NCBI GenBank assembly: GCA_018136815.1
Contig: CM030932.1
Location: 2,502,234-2,566,233, forward strand
Reading direction: 5' to 3'
Length of the DNA: 64,000 nucleotides
Source of the DNA: Isochrysis galbana
Taxonomy: Eukaryota > Haptophyta > Isochrysidales > Isochrysidaceae
The position numbers were made by a program, and so were the translations under genes. How positions within the stretch are numbered: position 1 is the stretch's first letter; each line of letters starts with the position of its first letter. The notes below the pieces were generated by a model that worked only from the letters and a program-made list of their open reading frames with translations, was not told the DNA's origin and made no database searches. Shown piece after piece: positions 10,774 to 21,671 of this stretch.

Positions 10774-11396
10774 CAACTAAGTTTATACTTGGACGCGATG
10801 GAGCGCGCCGCCGCGACTCCCCTCTCCTTCGGGCCCCCCGCCGAGGGCGGCCCCCCTGCCCACATGGACCTGTCGCTGGCAAAGCGGCCGCGTCCGCCCT
10901 CAGAGGCCGAACAGGTGCGCGCGACCCCGGTCGCGCCACACGGCCCGTGGCCTCGGCCACACCTTGCACAGCAGCCATGCTGGCCCCCCCCATGGGGGAC
11001 AGCAGACTGCAGGACTCAGAGAGACAGCAACAGGCAGGAGGGACCTGCACTCCACAGGGCATGCCTTATGGCAGAGGCCACACCCATCCCGACGAGGGTC
11101 GCGCCGCCTCGGCGGCGCGGCCCGCGGCCGGGTGGCCCTTATGGGCACAACATTCTGACATTCTGTCTGACGCACAAAAGGATCATGTATCCCTGTCCAC
11201 ACAAGGAGAGGAAGCCAACACCCACTCCTACACCAGGACCCTCAAGACAACCTGAGCCGCTACACCTCCATGCACGACAGCCCGCGACACGACTGACCCC
11301 TGCTCCCCACGGGCCTGTCCCTCAGGACCCCGAATCAGAGAATGAAGACCAGCAAGCAGACTCTGACGCCACCTACGAAATGTCCTTCACCTCAAC
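10774..11396 (+). mobile_element. 5' fragment of LINE family A
   Basis: It starts with CAACTAAGTTTATACTTGG inside the hAT transposase and has an ATG at 10798 that opens a Pro/Arg-rich frame (MERAAATPLSFG). This frame resembles the start of the LINE at 11418, which also opens MERA and soon reads KRPR. The same start occurs in reverse at 35300-35410 and 52092-52255, so it is a repeat terminus. The copy has lost everything 3' of its first 0.6 kb, where LINE B follows. The open frame to 11481 is a read-through across the junction. Confidence 0.7.
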
Positions 11397-11412
11397 TATC
11401 AGTAAACTGATA
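11397..11412 (+). repeat. Short palindrome at the 5' end of LINE B
   Basis: TATCAGTAAACTGATA is a 7-bp inverted repeat around two central bases, lying a few bases before the LINE B start codon. Close variants precede the related starts at 55395 and, in reverse, at 59075-59095, so it belongs to the conserved 5' end of this family. It could fold as an RNA hairpin. Confidence 0.7.
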
Positions 11413-11417
11413 GGGTC

Positions 11418-14400
11418 ATGGAGCGCGCGCCGCCGCCCGCTCTCGCTGCCGCTGCCCTCGCCGCGATGGACGAAGGACTAATGGACACGCCGCTGTCGCC
11501 GAAGCGACCGCGCCAGGACGACCCTCCCAGCCAGGTGGGCATAGGAGCCAGCGGGCCACGCCCGCGCACACCCGAGAACAGCGAGCGAACAGCCCGCATG
11601 CTGGTGGCCAACATTCAACACACATACATCTCACCTCACAGCCACACCTGCCACACCAAGCCAGAGGGACGCTCCATCAGGGAAGGCCCCCGGGCCTGGA
11701 CCCTACACAGCCGCGGTACCGCCCTCGCGCTCCGGCGCGAGGGGCTGGCCCGGCACCATCTCAGACAGAACCCAACTGGGGGAATGTCATACCAAGACCA
11801 AAAGAATGACAGAGACCAGCTGTGGACCCCCAAGATGGGGACAAACGACAACAAGGGACGCAGCACCGAGAACAAACTCACCAGCGCAGCCGAGAGGCGG
11901 AGGGACAAGCGCGACTCAGGCAAGCACGCGTCGCACACAACACCAACCAGGGAGACCCAACACATCGGACACCAACACAAACAAGAGCCAACACAAAACA
12001 CCCAACACACGAAACCCTTGAGAGAGGGCGACATAGACACGGACCCAAAGGGCTTCATGGACCTCATAGGGGCTGGACCACACATGGGACTAACCCCACC
12101 CCTCTCACCGGCCACGCAGGTGGCCCTACTTGACGAAGACCTCGAACCTATGCCCGAAGAAGAAACCGAATTTCCGATTGACAAGAAGATCATCATCACA
12201 TTCACGGCATACGAGAAAGGTTACAAGGCCAAAGATGAAGAGACCTTAGGCGCTATCACCGCCCATCTCAACAAGCTGGAGGGCGTTGACCTCGAGCCTG
12301 ATTTCTTGTCCAAGAGCGCCTCCGGCCCATGGGAGATCCTCGTGACGGCAGACTGCGCTAACCAATTTCGTGAAATGTACAAAGACGTAGCGGATTTTCG
12401 CAAGGCGGGCATCCCCTGTCCCATAGCGGTCAAGTATCAGACACTTGACGAAAAGACCAAGAGCCTCCCGCGGGCGTCAGGCAAGGCGCTCGCCGGCGCC
12501 TTTAGGGACGTTTCGGCGCACCTGGTGGTGCGCAACTACAAATTTGAGCTGAAAAACCTCATCACCATCAGCTCCCTCGCCAAGGCAGTCGAGAACCATG
12601 GCTTCTACTTCATACAGGGGAACCAAGAACGTACCAAGATCCTCACGAAAGAGGGAGTCCTCGTAACCCAAGGCAAGAAAGAGGTGTACCACCTGTATGT
12701 CGCCCCCAAGCAAGGCTCGTTCAATTCGTTCGATTTCCCGCGCAAGATTCTTCTCACCATTAACGGAGCCCCATACCCCGTGGAATACGCGGTACGAAAC
12801 TGCCGCGAACTCGGCGGCGACATCAAGGACCTCAGCATCCACGCGGGACCCAAGGGATGCAAGGGCTACAACAAAGGTTACGCCATGGCGTTCCACCCCC
12901 CCCTGCGCATCTGTGTCTGCGCGGAAGAGAAAGCCGCACGCCTTGAGCGCGAAGAGCGCAAGCGCATGGCGCCACCGAAAAAGACCATTCAAGAGGCAAT
13001 GAACCCGAACGCGCCGGAACTTTGCAAGCGCTTCCCAAACGGGAAATGCCCCATGAACATCGTGGGCAAGGCTTGCAATCGCTCGCATGAGTATCCGGGC
13101 GCGTGGAAAGACGGCGCGTGCATGATAATCTGCGCGTTCCCACGCGCGAGCGCTGGACCCCCTGGGAAACAACCAAAGGGCGGATTCTGCGCCTTAGGCG
13201 CCGAATGCCGTTACCTCCACAAGTACGCGCAACTAGCACGCCCCTTGCGCCGAGCCAACGCACTTATCACCTATGCAATCACGTTCAACCCCACACTCGG
13301 ATACCCAGGTGAAGGACCGGTTACCATCGCCTCATACAACATGAACGGCGCCGGACACGGCGCCTTAGGTTCGGTGCTCACCCAAGCGAGGAAAGCGAGG
13401 ATAGACATCCTACTCCTCCAAGAGCTACACGCCTACGCCGACGGTAGACACCACCGAACATGCATGACCGCCAAGGCCCTGGGTTGGCACATGGTGCACG
13501 CACCGGCCAACGCATCCGACCCGGCGAGTGGGGTAGGCATAGCGGTACGCGATTCCTCCCCAAGAGTTAGACTGATCCCGGACACAGCTGAAACGTTGAT
13601 AGAGGGAAGGTGCCTCCGAGTTAAATGCTTAATAGACTCTAAAGAATTGGAATTAATATCAGTATATCTGAGCGCTGTACCTAACTTAAGAGCTACTCAA
13701 ATAGAAGCGCTGAGGGCATGCCCCCTGGGACGCGAACACGATACCCTCTTAGGAGGCGATTTTAACTGCGTAGAAAATACGGAAACAGACACGAGGAAAC
13801 AAGAAGGCCAGGAAGGATACGTGAACGCCCACGGGCCCAGACTAAGAAGCGCTATGAACGAGATAGGGCTGATCGACGCATACAAACTGGTTAACGGAAG
13901 CGAACTAGGAGGCTTCACACGTCTCTCGGGGACCGTACACACACGGATAGATAGGATATACACGCCAATAACACACTCTAACATCAACTGGCAAACGATA
14001 GGCCCTCACCCGGCACTCTTCACGGGGAAAGGCGCCTCGGACCACCTACCAATCATAGGCACATTCGAAATGGTCGGATATAAATCGGGGAGAACGTACG
14101 ACGTGCGCATAGACAGCGAGCTTTTCGCCGCGCAAGACACCCGAAGGGTGGTAACACACTTATGGAGGAGCCACATTAACCCGGAAACTCAAGAAGAGAA
14201 CGTCGAAGACGCCTGGGGTAACGCCAAGAGGGCGGTAGCGACGTACCTCCTATGGGCAACGAGGCAAGGTAAGGAACACCAACAGATAGCCAAAGCGCTA
14301 GACGAACTCGCCCTACTAGGGATCGAGCTAAACGACGGAGAGCCCGACGCAAGGAAACTCGACAGGATGAGGGAGCTCAACAACAGGATAGACACAATCC

Positions 14401-17237
14401 GCAAAACATCTAGACCAACAACCAAAGAAAGTTTTGACTCTCTCAAACACGAGGAAAGAATGACGAAAGAGTTCTTCCGGAGGTTTCAATCTCGAACCTC
14501 GAACAGTGCGATTCCGGAAATGTACATCACAAAAGACTGGAACGCCCCGGAATCAGTCTCGAGGCACACGACCACAGACGACGAGGAGATACGCAGAGAG
14601 CTGCGAAAATACTACGTATGGCTCTACCAAGAGAGAGACAACGTAAGAGACCCCGAGCTGGAGGAGGCACTAGAAGAGAACCCGATGAACGTCCACGACA
14701 GAGACGCGATAGAAGGCAGAATCACGATGGAGGAACTTCAAAATGCTATAGAGCAGGTTGGTAGCGGCAAAAGCGCGGGACCGGACGCGCTCCCAGCGGA
14801 ATTCTATAAGAGCTTCATAGACTTAGTAAAACACGACTTCTTAAGAGTCTTGAACCTGGCACTGAGCCAGGGGTACCTGGGTGTGTCCATGAGAGAAGGG
14901 GACATAATACTCCTATATAAAAAAGGCGACACGCGGGACCCTAGGAACTATAGGCCCATCACCCTATTGCAGAGCGACTACAACATACTAGCTAGGATAC
15001 TTACGAACAGACTAAAAACGGTGATTGGAAACATAATCTCGAAAGACCAACTAGGATTCGTCCCGAAACGACTAATAGGCGAGGCCACCCACCTTTTGCA
15101 ACTAACTCAGGCATACCTAGACGAAACGGGGGAGCCCGGACTATTACTAGCACTCGACTGGGAGAAAGCTTTCGACAGAGTGAACTGGGAATTCTACCGC
15201 CTTGTCCTCGAAAAGCTCAAATTCGGAGAAGACTTCCGCCGATACGCGAGGGCCCTCACAAACTCGGAAGCGAAACCCATCCGATACATTAAGGCAAACG
15301 GAGGCAGGAGCTTCCCGTTTAATGTGGCGAGCGGCGTCCCCCAAGGTTGCCCGCTATCACCGCTAGCCTTCATCCTAACGGCGGAGGCCCTCACCCGGGT
15401 GATAAACGAAGACGACAGCATAGACGGCATCGTAGTAAACGGAGCAGAATTAAAAATAAGTCAATTCGCGGACGACACTCAACTCCTGGCGGCCGATTAC
15501 AGCAGCCTGGCACGATCGCTCCGATGGGTGGAAAGATATGCAGCGGCCTCGTGTGGCAAACCTAACGACCAAAAATTCGAGGGACTAAGGATGGGGTCTC
15601 TTAAGAAAAAACGGCCCCCCGCCAATTTTCGCAGATACAAGTGGCTAAAGGGAAATGAATGCGCAATCATATTGGGAGTCCCCTTGGGAGGAGCGCTGGC
15701 CACTAAGGGCTTTTGGCGGAGGCTAGTCGACAAAATAGAAAAGAAGGCCACTATATACATGGCATTCACGAACAACTTATCAATACATGGCAAAACAAAA
15801 GTAGCCAACTTCTTAATTTACTCTATTCCAAGGTACTGGTTACAAACACTAGCGGCCCCAAGGTGGTTCCACACGGCCGTTAAGAGAGCCGTAGACAAAA
15901 TAATGTGGACCAACACGCGCACCGGGCGCAGGTTGCAATGGATCAAACACCCAGAACTCCCACTGAGAAACGACTCCGTAGGAGGGCCACACCTAGGAGT
16001 GGGCCTACTAGACTGGGACAACCACGTTAAGGCGCTACAAGCAAAATGGATACTGAACTACCTAGATGCGCGTCAAGCGCAATGGAAACAAGTATTGGAT
16101 GCTTGGTTCAGCCGCACAAACCTTGGAAGAGCGGCTGTCCTATCGACGATCCCAACGAACAAAATGACCGACGGCATAACAGGCTCGAGCAAACTTCCGG
16201 CGTTCTGGAAGCAGGCGCTGAACAACATCCGCGAACTAGAACTCACACCCCTAAAAACGAGTAGAGAAGGGCTACTCTCCCAGCCCATGTGGGGCAGCCC
16301 GACCCATCCGGGACCCAAACTCAACCCAACATGGGAAAAACTATGGAACAAGCTCGAATGCAACGCCATTCATAACGTCTTCAAAGATTTCGAGGCGACT
16401 ACGCCGTACAGCGTGGAAGAATGCGCGCAATACCTAAAAAGCAATGACACTTATATACAATTTAAAGGGGAATATATCCCAAAAGACAATTTCTTAGCAT
16501 CATGGGACACGCTAGTAAACCATGCACAACTGACAGTATCGTCACTAGAGGATACAGAGACAGAGACGAGGGGGGACACACCTCCTGGACGGGCCGCTAG
16601 GGAACTAATGGACCCGAAGGAACCGCCCCCAGAACTGCGCATAACACAGGATGGAGAATACTACATAAACATCAAAGGCACATGGTACGAGGCGGAACTC
16701 TCGTACACCGGCACGCCAATTATCGGAGAGAGAACTAGTGCCCCACCAAACCTCGACCCATCCTCGCCAGCGCGATGGGGGCGATTGCAAGATCACGCAC
16801 ACCGGCACGGGCACAATGTACGCGAACACCCACCACGTGCAGATCGAGTATTTCTCCATGGAGCAGCAAAAGATGGTGGCGCGCTGGGTGCAACGTGCAG
16901 AGCTGCAAACGAGAACATCAACATCGAGGGAAAGCGCCGCGTCGAGCGCCTCCAACTTACCTTCCACTTCCACCCTTTCGAGCACTGCGATGAGGGAAAG
17001 GTGCGCGCCATCGACATCATCCTCCGGCGAGCCTGCGCATGCCCCGCCTGCGTTGGCGCCTCACGAACGAGACCGCAGGATGAAGCAGCTGCCCCCAGTC
17101 GGGGTACGCGGCGTTCGACGAGGCTACGCGCGGAAGACGCCGGAGCCAAAGCAAATCACCCCCATGGACCGCATCAAGGAGAATCCCGACGAGCCGTTCA
17201 TCGTGTCCGGCTCAAAGATCTTTTGTCGGGCGTGTAA
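11418..17237 (+). CDS. LINE family B polyprotein: CCCH fingers, APE endonuclease and reverse transcriptase
   Basis: A 1939-codon open frame. Residues 1 to about 250 are basic and Pro-rich; about 250-530 look like a gag-like RNA-binding region. Two Cys/His clusters lie at about 536-610 (CKRFPNGKCP with a later CNRSH; CALGAECRYLH). An APE-type endonuclease spans about 635-880 (IASYNMNG, LLQELH, LLGGDFN, SDHLPIIG). The reverse transcriptase spans about 1090-1370, with NYRPITLL, ALDWEKAFDRVNW, PQGCPLSP and the catalytic FADD. This single-ORF layout fits an L1/Tx1-like non-LTR element, which makes cDNA primed from a nicked target. No frameshift breaks the frame. The last 150 or so codons (from about 16790) overlap, in another frame, a region homologous to hAT transposase, so the natural C-terminus and 3' UTR appear lost. 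Whether the shortened protein works is unknown. Confidence 0.93.
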   Translation: MERAPPPALAAAALAAMDEGLMDTPLSPKRPRQDDPPSQVGIGASGPRPRTPENSERTARMLVANIQHTYISPHSHTCHTKPEGRSIREGPRAWTLHSRGTALALRREGLARHHLRQNPTGGMSYQDQKNDRDQLWTPKMGTNDNKGRSTENKLTSAAERRRDKRDSGKHASHTTPTRETQHIGHQHKQEPTQNTQHTKPLREGDIDTDPKGFMDLIGAGPHMGLTPPLSPATQVALLDEDLEPMPEEETEFPIDKKIIITFTAYEKGYKAKDEETLGAITAHLNKLEGVDLEPDFLSKSASGPWEILVTADCANQFREMYKDVADFRKAGIPCPIAVKYQTLDEKTKSLPRASGKALAGAFRDVSAHLVVRNYKFELKNLITISSLAKAVENHGFYFIQGNQERTKILTKEGVLVTQGKKEVYHLYVAPKQGSFNSFDFPRKILLTINGAPYPVEYAVRNCRELGGDIKDLSIHAGPKGCKGYNKGYAMAFHPPLRICVCAEEKAARLEREERKRMAPPKKTIQEAMNPNAPELCKRFPNGKCPMNIVGKACNRSHEYPGAWKDGACMIICAFPRASAGPPGKQPKGGFCALGAECRYLHKYAQLARPLRRANALITYAITFNPTLGYPGEGPVTIASYNMNGAGHGALGSVLTQARKARIDILLLQELHAYADGRHHRTCMTAKALGWHMVHAPANASDPASGVGIAVRDSSPRVRLIPDTAETLIEGRCLRVKCLIDSKELELISVYLSAVPNLRATQIEALRACPLGREHDTLLGGDFNCVENTETDTRKQEGQEGYVNAHGPRLRSAMNEIGLIDAYKLVNGSELGGFTRLSGTVHTRIDRIYTPITHSNINWQTIGPHPALFTGKGASDHLPIIGTFEMVGYKSGRTYDVRIDSELFAAQDTRRVVTHLWRSHINPETQEENVEDAWGNAKRAVATYLLWATRQGKEHQQIAKALDELALLGIELNDGEPDARKLDRMRELNNRIDTIRKTSRPTTKESFDSLKHEERMTKEFFRRFQSRTSNSAIPEMYITKDWNAPESVSRHTTTDDEEIRRELRKYYVWLYQERDNVRDPELEEALEENPMNVHDRDAIEGRITMEELQNAIEQVGSGKSAGPDALPAEFYKSFIDLVKHDFLRVLNLALSQGYLGVSMREGDIILLYKKGDTRDPRNYRPITLLQSDYNILARILTNRLKTVIGNIISKDQLGFVPKRLIGEATHLLQLTQAYLDETGEPGLLLALDWEKAFDRVNWEFYRLVLEKLKFGEDFRRYARALTNSEAKPIRYIKANGGRSFPFNVASGVPQGCPLSPLAFILTAEALTRVINEDDSIDGIVVNGAELKISQFADDTQLLAADYSSLARSLRWVERYAAASCGKPNDQKFEGLRMGSLKKKRPPANFRRYKWLKGNECAIILGVPLGGALATKGFWRRLVDKIEKKATIYMAFTNNLSIHGKTKVANFLIYSIPRYWLQTLAAPRWFHTAVKRAVDKIMWTNTRTGRRLQWIKHPELPLRNDSVGGPHLGVGLLDWDNHVKALQAKWILNYLDARQAQWKQVLDAWFSRTNLGRAAVLSTIPTNKMTDGITGSSKLPAFWKQALNNIRELELTPLKTSREGLLSQPMWGSPTHPGPKLNPTWEKLWNKLECNAIHNVFKDFEATTPYSVEECAQYLKSNDTYIQFKGEYIPKDNFLASWDTLVNHAQLTVSSLEDTETETRGDTPPGRAARELMDPKEPPPELRITQDGEYYINIKGTWYEAELSYTGTPIIGERTSAPPNLDPSSPARWGRLQDHAHRHGHNVREHPPRADRVFLHGAAKDGGALGATCRAANENINIEGKRRVERLQLTFHFHPFEHCDEGKVRAIDIILRRACACPACVGASRTRPQDEAAAPSRGTRRSTRLRAEDAGAKANHPHGPHQGESRRAVHRVRLKDLLSGV

Positions 17238-19109
17238 GGAGGAGGTCTCCTTGGTCTATTCCATCATGAGAGGTCACATCGCGTCGAACAAACACAAGGC
17301 GAACAAAGTTGCGTACGAGAAGGCGCAGGAGGCAAAAGAAGGGACCAAGTCTTTCATGGAAGAGTACTACAAGAAGCATCCCGACGAGATCGGCAGCAGC
17401 GTGGATCTAGAGACCGTCGCCTACCGATGGGAGGTTGTTGAGGTTTGCCTAGAGAGTGGTATCCCACTGGATAGGGTGAAAGGGCGTCTGCGGAAGCTTT
17501 TCGAGAAAGGTGGGAGGTCGCTGACGGATACCTCGAATCTGAAGACATACATTCCTAAGATTGAGACCAAAGAGCTCGAGCGCCTTCAAGAGGAGATCCG
17601 TGGGCAGTATCTGACGATCACCTTCGATGGCACCACGCGCCTGGTGAAGCTATGAGTATTTGTGGTCGATTTGTGGACGCAGACTTTGGCGGCATCAGCA
17701 CCCGCCTGCTCGGCTTGAATACAGTGGAGAAACACATGGATGGGGCAGGACTTTTTCGTCACATCTCGAGCACAATGCGCAAGATCAACCTCGATCCGGA
17801 TTGTGTCGTCGGGTTGGTACGGGATAGTTGTGCCACAAATGGTTCAGCATGTCAAAGGCTCTTGGACTTGTGTCCTAACGCGGTTGATACGCTGTGTGCC
17901 TCACACACCTTACAACACACAGGGGAGCACATGGAGCTCTCAGTACTTGAAGAATTTCTCACACCATGGCTTACGCTGATCTCACACACACACGGCGCCC
18001 GCAGTCTATGGTTTGAGATGATGAAGGTGACCATGAAGGGTTACTCCAAAATCCGTTGGTGGTCCCGCTGGGAGGTAATGAAGCAGCTTGCGGTGCATTT
18101 CGGCGATTTGGAAAGATTTGTCCGCAAGCTGGAAGAATGTGGGATTGGGGATGCAACCACTAAAGCGATGGCGCGAGTGATGCAGACACAAAAGTGGCAG
18201 CTTCAATTGGAGCTGGCCCTCGCCATGGACCTGGAGATTTTATGCACAACCACCTACAGGCTTGAGGGTGACGGTCTCGAGATCTTGCTCGTGTACGAGG
18301 CGCTTCAGGGTATTCGTGAACGTGGGCAGGCCATGGGTGAGAAGGCATCTGACTTGCCTAATGTTGCAAGCTTGCTTCGAGCGCGTGCGAAACTTGATGT
18401 CGGGACTAAGACGTGTGAGTATTATGAGAGTCCCTACAACGCATGGTTCAAAGGTGTGATCTCGAAGGTGCCGGACGCGCGGCAACGGGGCGGATGGGTC
18501 ATCAAGTATGCTGATGGCCAAACCCTTGATGTGACTGAGGAAGAGGAGATTCGACGGGCAATTGATGCGACGGCTTTGCCTGAATGGTCGTCGCTCGTGG
18601 AGCAAGTGAAAGGAGCATTCAATTATCTTGAAAATCGTCTGACAGATGAGTGCGCCTCTCCGTATCATTGTAAGGAGCAGCATCGCCGAACCGGGCTCCT
18701 GCGAGCGTTTAATCCAGCCTTTGCCTATGGCAAGGTGGATGATCTTTGGGTCCATCAGCTCGCAGAGATTCCTTCCTTTCATCATTTGCCTTCTATCACG
18801 CAAGGGTTGCTGAATGAGCTTCCCGCATACTTGGCTGCATGTCGCGGAACCAAGATTGATCACTCCGAGGTGCCAACGTTCACGCAGCAGGTGCTTAGTT
18901 GGTGGGCATCCAATCATACAAAGTTCCCTACTTGGGCGTTGGCGGCGAGGGTTACATTCAGCATGACTCCAAATTCAGCTTCATGTGAGCGCGTGTTTTC
19001 TTTGCTGACCACAATGTTTGGTCCAGATCGTTCGGCATCTCTTGGGGATCAGATTCAAGCCGCGCTGATGTTGCGTTACAACAACAACAACCGGGAGAAG
19101 TCTTCATAA
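16738..19109 (+). pseudogene. hAT transposase copy 1, broken by a one-base frameshift
   Basis: The first segment (16738-17655) contains a BED-like finger (CRACKEE, then HIASNKHKAN) and ends in DGTTRLVKL. Against the sister copy at 50222-51010, the frame should continue GTTRLGEA; one base is missing near 17653, so translation stops at 17655 and the correct frame resumes at 17652-19109. That second segment carries RDSCATNG, CASHTLQHTGEH and, near its end, the hATC dimerisation signature MTPNSASCERVFSLL. The product would cut and paste hAT elements as a nuclear dimer. Its 5' end overlaps the LINE B frame, so the first exon sequence may be displaced. Apart from the frameshift it is well kept, which suggests recent decay, unless the missing base is an assembly error. 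Confidence 0.88.
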
Positions 19110-19499
19110 ATAAGTGTAAGTGTGGTTGTGTCATGTCATGCATGTGGGAACATGTGTGTTGCGTGAAATGTTGAAACAATGCGCTATTTAGAAATCATAT
19201 CATCATATCATCATCATGTAGAGAGAGGTGAAGGTGAAGGGAGGTTGGAGATAGGAGATAGATAGGAGGTAGGTAGGTAGGTGGAGGTGCGCGATATCAC
19301 GATATCTAGTGGCTAGTGGCTAGTGGCGAGATTTTCTGTGCTCCTTAAGGGAAATGTGTTGTAACGTGTTACGGACGTACTTGCGGCACCACAAATTGCT
19401 ACAAGTTTGACGACAAGTTTAGGCAGTCAGCTCCAAGAATCACGCAAGTTTGGCCGACAAGTTTGGGCGAATTCCGCTACAAGTATTTACCTGGCCCTA
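19110..19499 (+). mobile_element. 3' terminal region of hAT copy 1
   Basis: After the transposase stop come short repeats, then a cluster of ACAAGTTTG-like motifs in the last 110 bp (19396-19490). The region ends in ACCTGGCCCTA at 19499; its reverse complement begins TAGGGCC(A)GGTAA, matching the termini of the 1268-bp element at 61611-62878. I take 19499 as the element end. No matching left terminus or target duplication is visible because LINE B occupies the 5' side. Confidence 0.65.
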
Positions 19500-19629
19500 G
19501 AAGGGGAAGGGGGTTGTCAGGGGTTAAGTTTGGGTAGTAGGGAGGTGCACTAGCAAGCTGCCTCACGCCGCATACGTAGCGGGAATTTTTAAGAAGATTT
19601 TTTTTAGGGGCCCAGGACGTGTGACGTGG

Positions 19630-19656
19630 GGGTCATGGTCATGGTCATGGTCATGG
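19630..19656 (+). repeat. GGTCAT microsatellite
   Basis: Four tandem copies of GGTCAT. Further simple repeats precede it at 19195-19220 (ATC-rich) and 19245-19285 (GATAG and GGTAG). No gene is evident between 19500 and 20240. Confidence 0.8.
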
Positions 19657-19737
19657 GGCGGGAGGACGAGCGAATCAGGCGAGTGTGCAGGGAAGAGAGT
19701 GAGTTAGCTGGGCTGGCTGCTCCGGGCAAGCCATAAG

Positions 19738-19850
19738 GCATGCCAGGAGGATGGGTGGTTCCTCGCCCACAGCAGGGGAGAGTGTGTGGGGGGGGGCGGC
19801 TCGAACCCCCTCATGGGTCAACCAAGTATAAACTTAGTTCTATAATGAGT
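19738..19850 (-). repeat. Dispersed repeat ending in CCAAGTATAAACTTAG
   Basis: Read on the minus strand, this starts CTAAGTTTATACTTGG and continues into a G/C-rich palindromic stretch with TTCCTCGCCC-type sequence, matching 37585-37700 and (as read on the minus strand) 29940-30045. It shares its first about 19 bp with LINE A 5' ends but then diverges, so it belongs to a different element with the same start module. Confidence 0.6.
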
Positions 19851-20246
19851 CATTTAATGAGGTATAAGTCCTATTAAGTACAACACTTATCTTGTTGTTC
19901 GTGACTCGAGTCACATCTGCCATGATGTCAACGATCCTAAGCCACCCGGAACTAACGACAGATTCTGTGACACACGATCTCAACGTACACAGAACACAAT
20001 CGCGTCAAAGGGCTAAATAGAAGAGGGCCTCCAAGAGACTTCAAAATGCAATGAGACCTGAGAGCAGGTTAGGGTGTAAGAACCGTTAGAAATTTGATTG
20101 GCGACGTCCACGACTGACAAATCAGTCAAACGATGTGATTCACACCGTGCACCACGCATTGCAATCGTCAGAGAGATTCCCAATTCATGTACAGAATCAG
20201 TACCCTCGGGTTCATCTGACGCGCATGAAGCTTCTCCTCACCCGAT

Positions 20247-20648
20247 GTGCCAATGCGGGTCCTAAGCAGCAACCAAGGGCTCGCTGTGCGACTAGAGTTT
20301 TACATGCCGTCGAGCTTGCATGGTACAGACAAGGTGCGATGGGTGGCAGCTGAGGCAGGCTGGGCGATCACGTGCGGAGGTCAGACTGACGTGCAATTGG
20401 TCAATCCCTCACAGCCACAAGGGACTCGGACTGGGGCGACAACATTGGTCATCACTCCTCCTGGTAGGATCGCCCCACCCTCAATGCTACCGCCCGGCAT
20501 CAACCATTGGCCGTGTCTCCTTACCTCCCACCCGGGCTTGAGGCTCTCACCGCCACGGACAGAAGCTGCACGTCGCCGGCACGTCGGCTGCTCGGGGGGG
20601 CGAGGGTCCCTTCTAACCTTAGTCCAGTCCATTATAGCTGAAGACTGA
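20247..20648 (+). CDS. Possible fragment resembling the galactose-oxidase C-terminal (DUF1929) domain
   Basis: A 133-codon frame with a protein-like stretch: VRLEFYMPSSL, then ITCGGQTDVQL, then TLVITPPG followed by PPSMLPPG. The order (LEI-type strand, a YG-like turn, a PP-rich closing segment ending PPG) recalls the C-terminal immunoglobulin-like domain of galactose oxidase and glyoxal oxidase relatives. No kelch repeats or copper ligands are visible upstream, and surrounding frames are closed. At best it is a gene remnant; it may be chance. Confidence 0.2.
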   Translation: MPMRVLSSNQGLAVRLEFYMPSSLHGTDKVRWVAAEAGWAITCGGQTDVQLVNPSQPQGTRTGATTLVITPPGRIAPPSMLPPGINHWPCLLTSHPGLRLSPPRTEAARRRHVGCSGGRGSLLTLVQSIIAED

Positions 20649-20851
20649 AGACGTCGGCCGTTGGAGTTTTCTGGTTAGCCGATAGCCGAGTGCCGAGTAC
20701 AACGTATAACCTTAGGACGATGGGACCGTGCCCTTGATGGCAACGGAGCCCCTACTTCTGCGAGACTGCGAGATAGTGTATTTAGGCCTGTTTGCCGTTT
20801 TTCGTTTTTGGGTTACGCTTCGTTGTGGTTGTGGGCGCTCCGAGGGGGGTC

Positions 20852-21070
20852 TGGTAGAGCGGTCAAACAGGGGCTTTTTAACTATTAGTAAGGGTTGGGG
20901 TTGGGCTGCATTTTTTGACCGTGGCGCGAGGCCCAATAAAAAACCTTCAGGGGGGGGTGGGGCACCTGCCGCCACGAAAATCTTCGCCAGGAAATGGTGC
21001 GATTCTCCCCCCCTCTCCCCCTCCCCCCCCTCCGTCACGCGCGCTCACGCTCTACCCGTAAAGAATGGGC
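20852..21070 (+). repeat. Copy of the GGTCAAACAG repeat family (about 0.2 kb)
   Basis: GAGCGGTCAAACAG, then a T run, ACTATTAGTAAGGGTTG, then TTTTTTGACC, CCACCTGCCGCCACGAAAATC-like sequence, AAATGGTGCGATTC and finally CTCTACCCGTAAAGAA. The same blocks in the same order occur at 26010 and 28951. No coding capacity. The flanking 21070-21660 region has no convincing gene. Confidence 0.75.
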
Positions 21071-21671
21071 GGCCGAACGCCTCATCCGCGATGGCAAGGA
21101 GAGCGGCCCGGGCATTGGCGACGGCTCCTGGGATGACGATCCGACGTGTGCTGAGCACGCCCTCGTGAATATTTTGGACTCGGCGCGCAAGGCCATGGAC
21201 GTCGTGCTGCGTGCTGCGTGCCATGATGGCAATTTCGGACGAGCGAGCAGGCCGCACTCGACGCGCACGAACAAGATCAAGACGATGCGGGTGGTCGTCG
21301 GGTGGTTCTCGTCGCCGATTTCGACGCAGTGCGCGGGGGCGACTCGAAACGGCCGCGAGGGACAAGTGAGAAGCAGAGACCTCAGTATAAACATACAGAG
21401 GTTAGAATGACATTAGAATGATGTCGCATTCGCGAATCGACGCTCGTTAGGCTCCTCTTCGTCGATCGGTATTATCGTTATAATTCTCTCGTTCTCGTTC
21501 TCGGTCAAAAGCCTCGCTTGGACGCATAGGATCTTGGGTTGTGGAGCGCCCTCTCTCTTTCTCTCGAAGAGAAGGGAAGTTTCCCCACCTTTCTTCATCC
21601 TAGGTACTCCGCCAATAGGTTTATATCGCCATTATGAGTGAGGGGGGAGCGCGGGAGGAGGGCGCTCCTAG

